A stretch of 64,000 nt of DNA from Pseudomonadota bacterium (lineage in GTDB: Bacteria; Pseudomonadota; Alphaproteobacteria; Dongiales; Dongiaceae), in NCBI GenBank assembly GCA_021792365.1, contig JAJYUT010000001.1:868001-932000 (forward strand), in the 5' to 3' direction. The notes beneath the pieces are model-generated. The model was not told the DNA's origin, searched no databases, and worked only from the letters and a program-made list of their open reading frames with translations. Both the position numbers and the translations under genes were made by a program. The stretch's first letter is position 1, and the number at the start of each line of letters is the position of its first letter. Positions 10,747-18,761 of this stretch are shown here, one piece after another.

Positions 10747-10936
10747 ATAGATTTAGCTACTACTGCATCGAACGTGTAGGGCAGCACCCACGTCCGCTGT
10801 TGTATTGCGTGGCATCAGCCAGCGCACGACAGGCGCGCAGTCGGGCCTCTTTCCCGCGACTTTTAATTTTGCATGTAAGGAGCTAGCATCGCGGGGGTAG
10901 CAGCTCTCGACGCGCTTGGATCGATGTGGGGTTCCA

Positions 10937-11689
10937 ATGGCAATCTATCCTCCGACACCGCAGCTTTCCACCAATGACAAGCGCTTGCTTGTACTAATGG
11001 CTAGATTGCTGCTGGAAAGACTGGACACGTTGCCTTCTCAGTCCAACCTTTCCGGCGACCAAATTGCCCTATCTGACATTGAGGCTGAGGAGTTACTCCA
11101 GCTTCTAGAACAGCTTGTTAGTAGTGGCGAGTTCAAGCGGGCCTGCCACTTCGTCGAAGAACTCACCGCGCCACAGCAGAATTTTCGACCTTTACGAGAA
11201 ATCTACCTTTCTGCACGGAAGCAGCTTGGACGCTCTCGAGCAGTGGCTTCGTTTCATTGGTCAGACTTTTTGACGCGCCTGGGAATCAGGGCGCCGGACG
11301 CTTGGTATGTTCGATCAACTCCTATGTCACTCGACCACTTCCATGGAATGGAGCGCAAGTTACTTCTAAGCGCTCAACTAAATCCCAGGGTAGTGAACTT
11401 CGTATTGAAAGTCGTCGCTGCACAGGATGCTGGGTTGGAAGCGATACGTGCCGGAAATCGCGCACTTGTGAGAGGCGCGGTGCGGAACGCAATCGAGTTG
11501 CCTCTTTCAAAGTTGAGGAAGATGCACGGCAAGGTCATGGATCAAGACATGTCAGCTACAAGTATCGCTCACGCTATGACAGTTATCTGCAACTCCTCCG
11601 TACTGTTTACCACCCGTGATTGGAGCGTGACTGGTGCGCTCTCGACAATGGCCGGTGCTCTTGCGGCTAGTGTTGTGCCCGACAAATGA
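10937..11689 (+). CDS. Hypothetical protein, lower-GC orphan
   Basis: I do not recognise this 250-residue protein. The start ATG 10937 follows GGGG at a 5-base spacing. The sequence is largely helical in appearance, with a Leu/Glu-rich stretch (DIEAEELLQLLEQLVSS) near residues 45-60 and no signal peptide or clear membrane segment. Base composition is visibly lower in GC than both neighbours, with frequent CTT, AGT and TTA codons, as expected for a recently acquired gene. The flanking spaces (10747-10936 and 11690-11839) are also GC-poor and hold nothing I can name. It is not obviously linked to adjacent genes. Confidence 0.6.
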   Translation: MAIYPPTPQLSTNDKRLLVLMARLLLERLDTLPSQSNLSGDQIALSDIEAEELLQLLEQLVSSGEFKRACHFVEELTAPQQNFRPLREIYLSARKQLGRSRAVASFHWSDFLTRLGIRAPDAWYVRSTPMSLDHFHGMERKLLLSAQLNPRVVNFVLKVVAAQDAGLEAIRAGNRALVRGAVRNAIELPLSKLRKMHGKVMDQDMSATSIAHAMTVICNSSVLFTTRDWSVTGALSTMAGALAASVVPDK

Positions 11690-11839
11690 AGCTTTCACTG
11701 CGTAAGACGGGGTCAGGGGAGCTAAGCATGGAGGAGTCGTAGGCGGTCGGGAAAGGGCAAAGGAGAGTTGCCGAAAGACGGGACGCGAATAGCTCACGTC
11801 CCTTACTATTGCGCCAGGGGTTCTCCATCGGTCCAAATT

Positions 11840-12649
11840 CTACCCACACACGCTCCACACCCCCACCGGCGCCGCGAAGCCCTTCAACTGCCGCTGCTCC
11901 GCTCTCTTGAACAGCGCGGCATCGCCGTGCTCGCGGCAGATGGTCTCTGACACCAGGATCTGATCCGGGGCCGCTTCCGCGCAGAGCCGCGCGGCGAGTT
12001 GCACGGTGGCACCGAAGAGGTCGTTGCTGTCCTCGACCGGCTCGCCGCTGTCGAGGCCGATGCGGACGTGGATCGGCTCGGAGCCGTTGCGATTGTATTT
12101 CTGGAACTCGCGCTGGATGCGGATCGCGCAATCGACGCCGCGCGCGCTGTCGGGGAACGAGGCCATGATGCCGTCGCCGGTGTGCTTCACCTCGCGGCCG
12201 TCGCAGGCGGAGAGGCAGCGGCGCACGATCGAATCATGCGCGCGGATCAGCTCCGTCGCCAGCCGGTCGCCGAGGCGCGCGGTCATCTCCGTCGAGCCGA
12301 CGATGTCGGTGAACAGGATCGCGCGGCGGCCGGGATCCAGGCTGTTGCTGGCGCTGCTTGGCTGCGGCGGCGGATCCTGGATGCGGCCGAGGAACGCCTC
12401 GACCGCGGCGAGCGAGACCTCCACCACCTCCCCGGCCATATGGCCGTGCGCCTCGCGGTGCACGCATTGCGCCGTCTCCTTGTCGGGCGAGTCGATGAGG
12501 CAGAAGGTCGTGCCGCGCGCCTGGTCGAACCAGTAGGTGAGGAACCTGACGCCGTACTGGTCCTGGAGCTCGAGGTCTTTGCGATGCGCGTCCGCAACAT
12601 CCGCCGCGGTCGCGCCCTTCAAATCGTGACGGTCCATGAAGATCGGCAT
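11840..12649 (-). CDS. Class III adenylate/guanylate cyclase with N-terminal DUF4242-like domain
   Basis: The N-terminal 90 residues (MPIFMDRHDLKGATAADVA ... FCLIDSPDKETAQCVHREAHG) match the small ferredoxin-like DUF4242 (SCO4226) fold, reported to bind metal. A cyclase homology domain follows from about residue 108: ILFTDIVGSTEM with metal ligand Asp115, KHTGDG with Lys155 and Asp159, and DLFGATVQLAARLC with Asp210 and Arg221. The Asn of the usual N-x3-R transition-state motif is Gln217, so activity and nucleotide preference need a test. The start at 12649 was preferred over upstream in-frame codons because the domain begins immediately. Likely a cytoplasmic cAMP-producing sensor. Confidence 0.8.
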   Translation of the reverse strand: MPIFMDRHDLKGATAADVADAHRKDLELQDQYGVRFLTYWFDQARGTTFCLIDSPDKETAQCVHREAHGHMAGEVVEVSLAAVEAFLGRIQDPPPQPSSASNSLDPGRRAILFTDIVGSTEMTARLGDRLATELIRAHDSIVRRCLSACDGREVKHTGDGIMASFPDSARGVDCAIRIQREFQKYNRNGSEPIHVRIGLDSGEPVEDSNDLFGATVQLAARLCAEAAPDQILVSETICREHGDAALFKRAEQRQLKGFAAPVGVWSVCG

Positions 12650-12924
12650 TCGGCTTCCATCCTGCGAGGGACGTTGCACAGTAATCGCGTCACTATACGC
12701 AGATCGGGGGCGCCTCTCCAACTCTAGTTGAAGAGTGTTCCAAGAGCTGTATCGGTGGGCCGGCCCCACAACCAAGCGGCATTCTGTAGGAACGGAAATA
12801 GAGTGCATGCCTTGGCGGAACAATGTGCCGCCTCCGCTGTTTGCTCTCTTTGCCTGCCGTCAAAAAGCCTCACCAAGAGGCGACATTCCCAGTCCAGGTT
12901 AGCGGCATTCGGGGAGGGAGGGAT

Positions 12925-13608
12925 TTGAGCAAGCGTCTCGCCACGCTCCATGGCTCTGCGGTCGCCGTGCCCATCCTCTATGGCGCGGCGTACAACGTCT
13001 ATGTCCGCGCGGTGCGGCTGGCGCTCGCGGAAAAGGGCGTGGAGCACCAGCTCATCGAAATCGATCTCGGCGCGGAAGAGGGCGCGCCGGCGAACTACCT
13101 GCACCACCAGAGCTTCATGCGCATCCCCGCCTTCGAGCATGATGGCGAGCGGCTCTACGAGGCCTCCGCCATCACGCGCTATGTCGACGAGGCGTTCGAG
13201 GGGCCGCCGCTGATGCCGCACACCGCGCGTCACCGCGCGCGCATCAACCAGGTCATCAGCATCATCGAGAATTACGGCTACGGCCCGATGGTCTGGAGCA
13301 TCTTCGTCGAGCGCTGCCGCGCCGCGGTTGCCGGGCGCGCGGCCGACGAGGAGAAGATCGCCGCCGCCCTGCCGCAGGTCGATTCCGCGCTCGACGCGCT
13401 GGAGGAGATGGCGGACGCGCAGGGCCCGCACCTCATCGGCCGGCAGCTCACCCTGGGCGACCTGCACCTCGCCGCGATGCTGGCCTATGGCACCCTCGCG
13501 CCCGAAGGGGCGGCGCTGGTCGAGGCGCGGCCGCGCCTCCGGCGCTGGTGGGCGGAGATGAAAAAGCGCGCGAGCATGCAGGCGACGCGCTCGCCGCTGG
13601 AGCAATAG
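12925..13608 (+). CDS. Glutathione S-transferase family protein
   Basis: The 227-residue product has the GST thioredoxin-like N-domain (VPILYGAAYNVYVRAVRLALAEKGVEH, then RIPAFEHDGERLYEASAITRYVDE with the glutathione-binding E-S/A element) and an all-helical C-domain containing LTLGDLHLAAML, the usual N-capping/D motif. TTG 12925 is preceded by GGGGAGGGAGG and is clearly the best start; the frame is open to 12823 without any better signal. The 275-base space to the divergent cyclase gene contains no recognisable gene. Substrate unknown. Confidence 0.87.
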   Translation: MSKRLATLHGSAVAVPILYGAAYNVYVRAVRLALAEKGVEHQLIEIDLGAEEGAPANYLHHQSFMRIPAFEHDGERLYEASAITRYVDEAFEGPPLMPHTARHRARINQVISIIENYGYGPMVWSIFVERCRAAVAGRAADEEKIAAALPQVDSALDALEEMADAQGPHLIGRQLTLGDLHLAAMLAYGTLAPEGAALVEARPRLRRWWAEMKKRASMQATRSPLEQ

Positions 13609-13619
13609 CGCAGCAGACG

Positions 13620-14369
13620 CTATTCCACGCGCTCGATCGTCGCCGGCTGCTGCGGCGTGATCGTGAACATCGCCTCGCTGCCCGCATCGAAGAACCACTT
13701 GTAGAGCACGAAGCCCATGAGCATCAGGCCGAGCGCATTGCCGGCCAGCTTCATGGCGCGCTGGGCCGTCCACGGCTGATACTCCACGCGCTGGATGGTG
13801 CCGACCCGCGGCGCGGTGCCGATCGGTGCGCGCGATGGGCGGTGCCGCTCTGCTTGGCGCGGCGTGAAAGCTGGTTCCCGCGCTGCCGGCACCGCTTCCG
13901 CCGCTTTCCGTGCGGCTGCCGCCGTGGCAAGCAGGCGCGCCGCTTCGGCACGCAGCGCCGCCGCGCGCGTTGCCGCCGCTCCCGTTTCCGCCCCTCCCGT
14001 TTCCGCCCCTCCCGTTTCCGCCGGGGCGCGGCCGGGCAGGAATCCGCATTCGATGATCAGCCACAGCCAGCCGATGCCCGGGACCAGATAGAGCAGGGCC
14101 AACCACGGCGACTTGCCGCGGTCATTCAGCCGCCGCACCACGCTCGCGAAGCTGACCCAAGCCAGGAGTGCCGTGATCGCCAGCCAGAGAAGGGTGACCG
14201 GCGCATTGCTCAGTCCGCCGAAGCCGCGCTCCAGCCGCGCGATGAACATCTGGTCGACGATCGTGGCGAACACGGCGCAGACGATATGCACCTGCCACCA
14301 TTCGCGGCGCGACGAGCGGCCGGCAATCCACAGATGCGGGAGAAGGGATTGGAGCGTGAACGGCTGCAT
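13620..14369 (-). CDS. DUF805-family inner membrane protein
   Basis: The first 130 residues form a DUF805 domain: FTLQSLLPHLWIAGRSSRREWW followed by three or four membrane helices and the conserved RRLNDRGKSPW. A long Ala/Arg/Glu-rich cytoplasmic-looking linker follows (about residues 120-205), partly encoded by a 15-base tandem repeat, and a final membrane helix (NALGLMLMGFVLYKWFF) lies near the C-terminus. DUF805 proteins have no established function. The start at 14369 puts the Met directly before the domain. It is convergent with the GST gene with an 11-base gap. Confidence 0.78.
   Translation of the reverse strand: MQPFTLQSLLPHLWIAGRSSRREWWQVHIVCAVFATIVDQMFIARLERGFGGLSNAPVTLLWLAITALLAWVSFASVVRRLNDRGKSPWLALLYLVPGIGWLWLIIECGFLPGRAPAETGGAETGGAETGAAATRAAALRAEAARLLATAAAARKAAEAVPAAREPAFTPRQAERHRPSRAPIGTAPRVGTIQRVEYQPWTAQRAMKLAGNALGLMLMGFVLYKWFFDAGSEAMFTITPQQPATIERVE
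13981..14025. repeat. Tandem 15-bp repeat inside the DUF805 gene
   Basis: Three in-frame copies of CCCGTTTCCGCCCCT (the third diverging after 12 bases) encode repeated ETGGA units on the minus strand. In-frame copy-number change here would lengthen or shorten the linker without disrupting the protein. Confidence 0.85.
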
Positions 14370-14404
14370 GCGCCGCAGGATGGCGGCGGCAGGTTGCGGA
14401 GCCG

Positions 14405-15499
14405 TTAACGCGCGGGGCGCTCCGCCAGCAAAGCACGCGCATCGCGCCACAAGTCCTGTGCGATCTCGCCCGCGGGCCGGGCCTGCGCCAGCCAGCCGCT
14501 CTGCCCCGACCAGGCCTGCATGCCGTCCAGGCTGTTGCGCTTGGCGGCTTCGCTGCGCATCCCCGCGGTGAGGCCGCGCTGGATGGGATAGGGCGCGGGC
14601 GGCGGCGCGCCGGGCGCACTGGCGGCGCGGGCGAAGGCGGTCGCGTGGCTGCGGCCCGCGCGGCCGGAAAAGGCGCGCGTGACGATGGTGTTCTCCGGCA
14701 AGGAATCGGTCAGCGCATCGGCCCAGGCGGTCGGGATGCCGGCTTCCGGCGCGCGCAGGAACCCGGTGCCGATCTGCACCGCGGATGCGCCGAGCAGCAG
14801 GCTCGCCGCCACACCACGCGCATCGGCGATGCCGCCGGTCGCCACCACCGGGACGGGCACCGCATCCGCGATCGCCGGCAACAAGGAGAACAGGCCGGCC
14901 ATGGTCGCTTCCGCCTGCGCCGCATCGAAGCTGGCGCGATGGCCGCCGGCCTCCATGCCCTGCGCCACGATCACGTCGGCGCCGGCCTCGACGGCGCGCT
15001 GGGCCTCGCTCACCGTGGTGACGGTCGCGAACCAGGGAATGCCCTCAGCCTTCATGCGCGCGACGAAGGACGCAGGATAGAGCCCCATGATGGAGGAGAT
15101 GGCAGCGGGCCGCGCCGCCAGCATCGCGTCGCACTGCGCGGCGAAGTCCGCGAGCGCGAACTCCCCAGCCTCGGGAGGCACCGGCGGGCCCCACGTGCCG
15201 AGGAACGCGCGCATCCCCTGCTCCGTGTGCGGGTCGCGCGTGGGCGCCGGGTCGGGCACCCAGAGATTGACCTGGAACCCGCCATTGGTCCTGGTGCGGA
15301 CGGCGCCGGCCCAGGCTTCGATCTCGCCGGGTTGCATCAAGGTGGCGCCGCACCCGCCCAGACCGCCCGCATTCGCCACCGCGACCGACAGCGCCGGCGG
15401 GCACGCCCCCGCCATTGGCGCCAGCAGGATCGGTAGCCGCAGGCCGAAGCGCCGGCAGAAGGACTCGGCGCGGTCGAGGGGTGATTGCTTGGCACTCAT
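14405..15499 (-). CDS. Nitronate monooxygenase (class I type)
   Basis: FMN-dependent enzyme oxidising alkyl nitronates such as propionate-3-nitronate. The 364-residue TIM barrel starts RFGLRLPILLAPMAG, has NLWVPDP in the second strand, and keeps the signature AQGMEAGGHR with the catalytic His at the GGH position, followed by PVPVVATGGIADARG and GASAVQIGTGFL for phosphate binding. The C-terminus (QAWSGQSGWLAQ) is typical. It probably has a detoxifying role. Its gene end is 35 bases from the DUF805 start, so the two may be co-transcribed. Confidence 0.9.
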   Translation of the reverse strand: MSAKQSPLDRAESFCRRFGLRLPILLAPMAGACPPALSVAVANAGGLGGCGATLMQPGEIEAWAGAVRTRTNGGFQVNLWVPDPAPTRDPHTEQGMRAFLGTWGPPVPPEAGEFALADFAAQCDAMLAARPAAISSIMGLYPASFVARMKAEGIPWFATVTTVSEAQRAVEAGADVIVAQGMEAGGHRASFDAAQAEATMAGLFSLLPAIADAVPVPVVATGGIADARGVAASLLLGASAVQIGTGFLRAPEAGIPTAWADALTDSLPENTIVTRAFSGRAGRSHATAFARAASAPGAPPPAPYPIQRGLTAGMRSEAAKRNSLDGMQAWSGQSGWLAQARPAGEIAQDLWRDARALLAERPAR

Positions 15500-15524
15500 G
15501 CTTGCTCCCTAGGCTCTCTCAACC

Positions 15525-15565
15525 GTCATCCTCGTGCTTGGCACGAGGATCCACGAGTTTGCTTG
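15525..15565. repeat. Dispersed palindromic element, copy 2
   Basis: GTCATCCTCGTGC-TTG-GCACGAGGATCC: a perfect 10-bp stem (15528-15537 with 15541-15550) with a three-base loop, followed by CCACGAGTTTGC, which is shared with the copy at 38160. It fills the gap between two minus-strand genes. Confidence 0.7.
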
Positions 15566-15605
15566 CAGCGGGCGAGTGCTGTCCACCGGACCATGACAGA
15601 CAGAA

Positions 15606-16688
15606 TTATGCAGCATACTTCGTGACGGCGCCCTCATCCCAATCCATGCCGAGGCCGGGACCTTGCGCGGTCACCTTGCCGTCCTTGACGGCGAGCGGCG
15701 ATTTGAGGACCGCGCCGGCGCAATCGAGATATTCGAGATAGAGCGCGGTCGGCGTCACCGGCAGGACATGGGCGCTGGCCTCCACGAAGATGTGGCTGGA
15801 GACCGGCAGGCTCGCGGCCTCGGCCAGCGCGGCCGCGCGCAGCCAGCCGGTGACGCCGCCGATCTTCATGATGTCCGGCATGGCGTGATCGCAGGCGCCC
15901 GCTGCGATCGCCTTCGCCATGTCCGCGGCGAACCACCAGTTCTCGCCGGTCTGCACCGGCGCCAGTCGCGCGGTGCGCACCGCGGCATGACCGGCCAGGT
16001 CCTCGGCCGGCACCGGCTCCTCCACCCAGGCAAGGTCGCAGGGCGTCAGCGCCTCCAGCCGCCGGATCGCCTCGGGCGCGCTGAGCGACTGGTTGTAGTC
16101 GACCATCAGGCGGACCTCCGCGCCGATGATGCCGCGCACATCGCGCGCGACCCGCGCATCGGCGGCGAGTGTGCCGCCGCCGAGCTTGATCTTGATGGCG
16201 CGGAAGCCCTGCGCGAGCGATCGTTCCAGGCGCCGCGCATCCTCCTTGATGTCGATGAGGCCGAAGGAGTCATACGCCTCGACCGGCCGTGGCGCGCCGC
16301 CCAGCAGCGCGGCGACCGGCTGGTTCAAGGCGCGGCCAAGCGCGTCCCACAAGGCCATGTCGATGCCGGACAGTGCCATGCCCAGCAGCCCCTGCCGGCC
16401 GAGCAGGCGGAAGACGCGCTCGAACTCCACTGTGCGGTCATAGGGCGCGCAGGGCTTGCCCGCGAGCAGCGGGGCGATGTCCTCGAGCAGCGCCTTGAGG
16501 GCGCGCAGCGTCGCCTTGGTGTAGCCGAAGAGATAGGCACGTCCTGTCACGCCCTGCGCGGTCGCGATGTCGATCAGCAGCAGCGGCGCCGCCGGGATTT
16601 CGCCCGAAGCCGTGCGCAACGGGCGCGCCAGCGGCGCGATCACCGCGCGGGCGGCGAGAGAGCGGATGGTGAGGGCGGCATCGGGCAT
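15606..16688 (-). CDS. Mandelate racemase/muconate-lactonizing-type enolase superfamily enzyme
   Basis: The 360-residue protein has the enolase-superfamily capping domain plus barrel. Visible catalytic elements are KIKL (acid/base Lys), metal ligands Asp in VDYNQS, Glu in WVEEPV and Glu in TGENW, then Asp in MPDIMKIGG and His in SSHIF, which together form the mandelate-racemase His-Asp dyad. It is therefore likely an acid-sugar dehydratase or racemase of that subgroup; the exact substrate is unknown. GGAGGTGAT lies directly before ATG 16688, deciding the start. A TetR regulator is divergent, with a palindrome between them. Confidence 0.85.
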   Translation of the reverse strand: MPDAALTIRSLAARAVIAPLARPLRTASGEIPAAPLLLIDIATAQGVTGRAYLFGYTKATLRALKALLEDIAPLLAGKPCAPYDRTVEFERVFRLLGRQGLLGMALSGIDMALWDALGRALNQPVAALLGGAPRPVEAYDSFGLIDIKEDARRLERSLAQGFRAIKIKLGGGTLAADARVARDVRGIIGAEVRLMVDYNQSLSAPEAIRRLEALTPCDLAWVEEPVPAEDLAGHAAVRTARLAPVQTGENWWFAADMAKAIAAGACDHAMPDIMKIGGVTGWLRAAALAEAASLPVSSHIFVEASAHVLPVTPTALYLEYLDCAGAVLKSPLAVKDGKVTAQGPGLGMDWDEGAVTKYAA

Positions 16689-16737
16689 GATCACCTCCAT
16701 CGGATCGTACGATGGTAGGATGGAGGCGCGTTGTGGC

Positions 16738-16759
16738 ATATACACTAGTCAGTATACAT
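16738..16759. promoter_or_regulatory. Candidate operator between the enolase-family gene and tetR
   Basis: An imperfect AT-rich dyad, ATATACACTAGTCAGTATAC plus two bases, centred on ACTAGT lies in the 99-base divergent region. It is the only dyad there and the natural candidate site for the adjacent TetR protein. Confidence 0.4.
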
Positions 16760-16787
16760 CAGCTCCTCCTGGGAGGGCCGCGGACCG

Positions 16788-17363
16788 ATGCCCCGCAATC
16801 CCACCGCGACACGCGCACGCATCTATGCGGCGGCCTATGCGCTGTTCTATCGCAAGGGCTTCCAGCGGACGAGCCTCGACGACATCGCGGCCAAGGCGGG
16901 CGTGACCAAGCGCACGCTCTATTATCATGTGCGCAGCAAGGACGACCTCGCCGGCGCGATGCTGGAGCATCAGCACGGCTTCGTCCTGGCGGAGATGGCC
17001 CGCTGGATCGGCGATGCGTCGGATGCACGCCGCCTGACAGACAGCCTGTTCGACAGCGTGGCGCGTTGGGCGGCGCCGGCGCGCGCGGGCCGCTGGACGG
17101 GGTCCGGCTTCACGCGCATCGCCATGGAGCTGGCGGATCTGCCCGGCCATCCCGCGCGCGTCGCGACCCGCCGGCACAAGGGCGCGGTGCAGGCGGAGCT
17201 GGCGCGGCGGCTCTCCGCATGCGGGGTCCGCAACGCGCGCGACGTTGCCGCGCAGCTCCAGATGCTGCTGGAAGGCGCGATGGCGCTGATCCTGATCGAC
17301 GGCGATGTGCGCTATGCGAAGCTCGCGGCGAGCGCGGCGCGGAAGCTGGTCCGTTCCGGTTAG
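16788..17363 (+). CDS. TetR/AcrR family transcriptional regulator
   Basis: A 191-residue TetR repressor. The N-terminal helix-turn-helix is clear: RIYAAAYALFYRKGFQRTSLDDIAAKAGVTKRTLYYHVRSKDDL (given here only as positions 11-54: RTSLDDIA then KRTLYYH). The C-terminal ligand domain includes WTGSGFTRIAMELADLPGHP. GGGAGG precedes the ATG. It is divergent from the enolase-superfamily gene and likely represses it in response to the substrate. Its stop overlaps the stop of the convergent repeat-protein gene by four bases. Confidence 0.88.
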   Translation: MPRNPTATRARIYAAAYALFYRKGFQRTSLDDIAAKAGVTKRTLYYHVRSKDDLAGAMLEHQHGFVLAEMARWIGDASDARRLTDSLFDSVARWAAPARAGRWTGSGFTRIAMELADLPGHPARVATRRHKGAVQAELARRLSACGVRNARDVAAQLQMLLEGAMALILIDGDVRYAKLAASAARKLVRSG

Positions 17364-18751
17364 AGGTCGGCCTGCAGGTCGCGGGCTTCCTTCACCGTTT
17401 CTGCAAGCTCCTGATCGTTGCTCGAAGCGTAGCTGGCGATGAGCGTCTCCAGGCACGCCGAAGCCTCGCCCCTGCGGCCGGCTTCCGCCAGGGTCTCGGC
17501 CTTGTGCAGCAGCGCTTCGGCCACCGCGCGCTGGAGGTGGATGGAGTCCTCCCCGCCATAGCGCCGGATCGCCTCGTCGTAGCAGGCGATCTCCGGCTCG
17601 ATGTCGCGCTCCCCGGTGTCCTCGGCGGCGTCCTCGGCGATGGCGGCGAGGCTCATGCCCTTGTAGATCATCGCGTCGGCCGCGACGGCGCGCACCTCGT
17701 CGTCCTCGTCTTCGGCAAAGCGCCGGATCACCTCTTCATAGCATTCCATCTCTGCCGCGCCCTGGTCGGCCTCGTTCAGGCTCACGCCCTTGAACATGAG
17801 CGCCTTGGCCGCATGCACACGGACCATCGGACTGGCGTGCGCGCCATAGAGCGCCGCGACCGCATCGTATCCGGCGAGCTCCTTACCATGCTCCCCGCGC
17901 TTTCCGAGCGCCACGGCCCGGCGAACCATGCTGCGCGCTACCTCGTTGATCGCCATCAACTCGGTTCTGGATTTATAGCGATCTATGAGCTGATCACAGA
18001 TGTCGATCACCATGTCGAAATCATCCTGGTCCTGGTAGATGCGTATCTTCTTGTAAAGGGCATAAAGGACCACCTCCGTGACATCGGGATCGTCGCTGGC
18101 GCCGAAGCGCTCGAAGAGAGCGTCGTAATTCGCAATCTCCCGATCCTGGCGACCAAGGTCGCGGAACAGCGATGCGCGATGAGAGATCGCACGCGCAATC
18201 CGCTTCGCAATCGCGCCGTCCTGCACGCGCTCGAAGCGATCGATCAGGTCGTTGCAGCACGTGAGCGCATCGTTCGGCCGTTCGAGCCGATCGAGCACCG
18301 AGCATTTCATGGCCTGGGTCCGGACGATCACGAGGCGCAGCTTTTCGCCATAGGCATCGGGCCGCTCCTCCGCCGTGACGCGAGCCAGGAACCAGTCCAG
18401 CGATTTGTTCTGCAGTTCGAGCGCATCTTCGAATCGGTTGGCCAGCTCAAGGAGCATCGCCTTGTCATGCCATGTCTTGGCAAGTGCATAGGCAGTCCGG
18501 GGATCGGCGGGCGGGCCGGCATCCGGTGTCGGCAGGCATGCCGAAACCGCCTGGTCCAGCAGATCCAGGGCGCGCGCGTCGTTGTCCTTGGTGAAGTTGA
18601 TGTCGGCTAGCCCGTTCAGCGCCAGGGCACGTTCGTGCGGCGCGTCCGCGACCGCAAGCGCGGCCTCGAACGCGGCCAACGCGTCAGCGTGTCTCCGGTC
18701 GTCCAGAGCGCGCCGGCCGCGCTCGAAATGCGCATCGAAGGAGCCTTCCAT
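17360..18751 (-). CDS. Tetratricopeptide-like repeat protein
   Basis: A 463-residue, acidic, all-helical protein made of about ten loosely conserved TPR-like helical pairs of 35-45 residues (for example ALAAFEAALAVADAPHERAL and AEMECYEEVIRRFAEDEDDE). No signal peptide or membrane segment, so cytoplasmic. GGAGGTCCGTC immediately before the ATG supports the start. It begins 10 bases after the stop of the queuosine-salvage-type gene and is probably translated from the same mRNA. Function unknown; a scaffold or partner role is only inference from the repeats. Confidence 0.75.
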   Translation of the reverse strand: MEGSFDAHFERGRRALDDRRHADALAAFEAALAVADAPHERALALNGLADINFTKDNDARALDLLDQAVSACLPTPDAGPPADPRTAYALAKTWHDKAMLLELANRFEDALELQNKSLDWFLARVTAEERPDAYGEKLRLVIVRTQAMKCSVLDRLERPNDALTCCNDLIDRFERVQDGAIAKRIARAISHRASLFRDLGRQDREIANYDALFERFGASDDPDVTEVVLYALYKKIRIYQDQDDFDMVIDICDQLIDRYKSRTELMAINEVARSMVRRAVALGKRGEHGKELAGYDAVAALYGAHASPMVRVHAAKALMFKGVSLNEADQGAAEMECYEEVIRRFAEDEDDEVRAVAADAMIYKGMSLAAIAEDAAEDTGERDIEPEIACYDEAIRRYGGEDSIHLQRAVAEALLHKAETLAEAGRRGEASACLETLIASYASSNDQELAETVKEARDLQADL

Positions 18752-18761
18752 GACGGACCTC

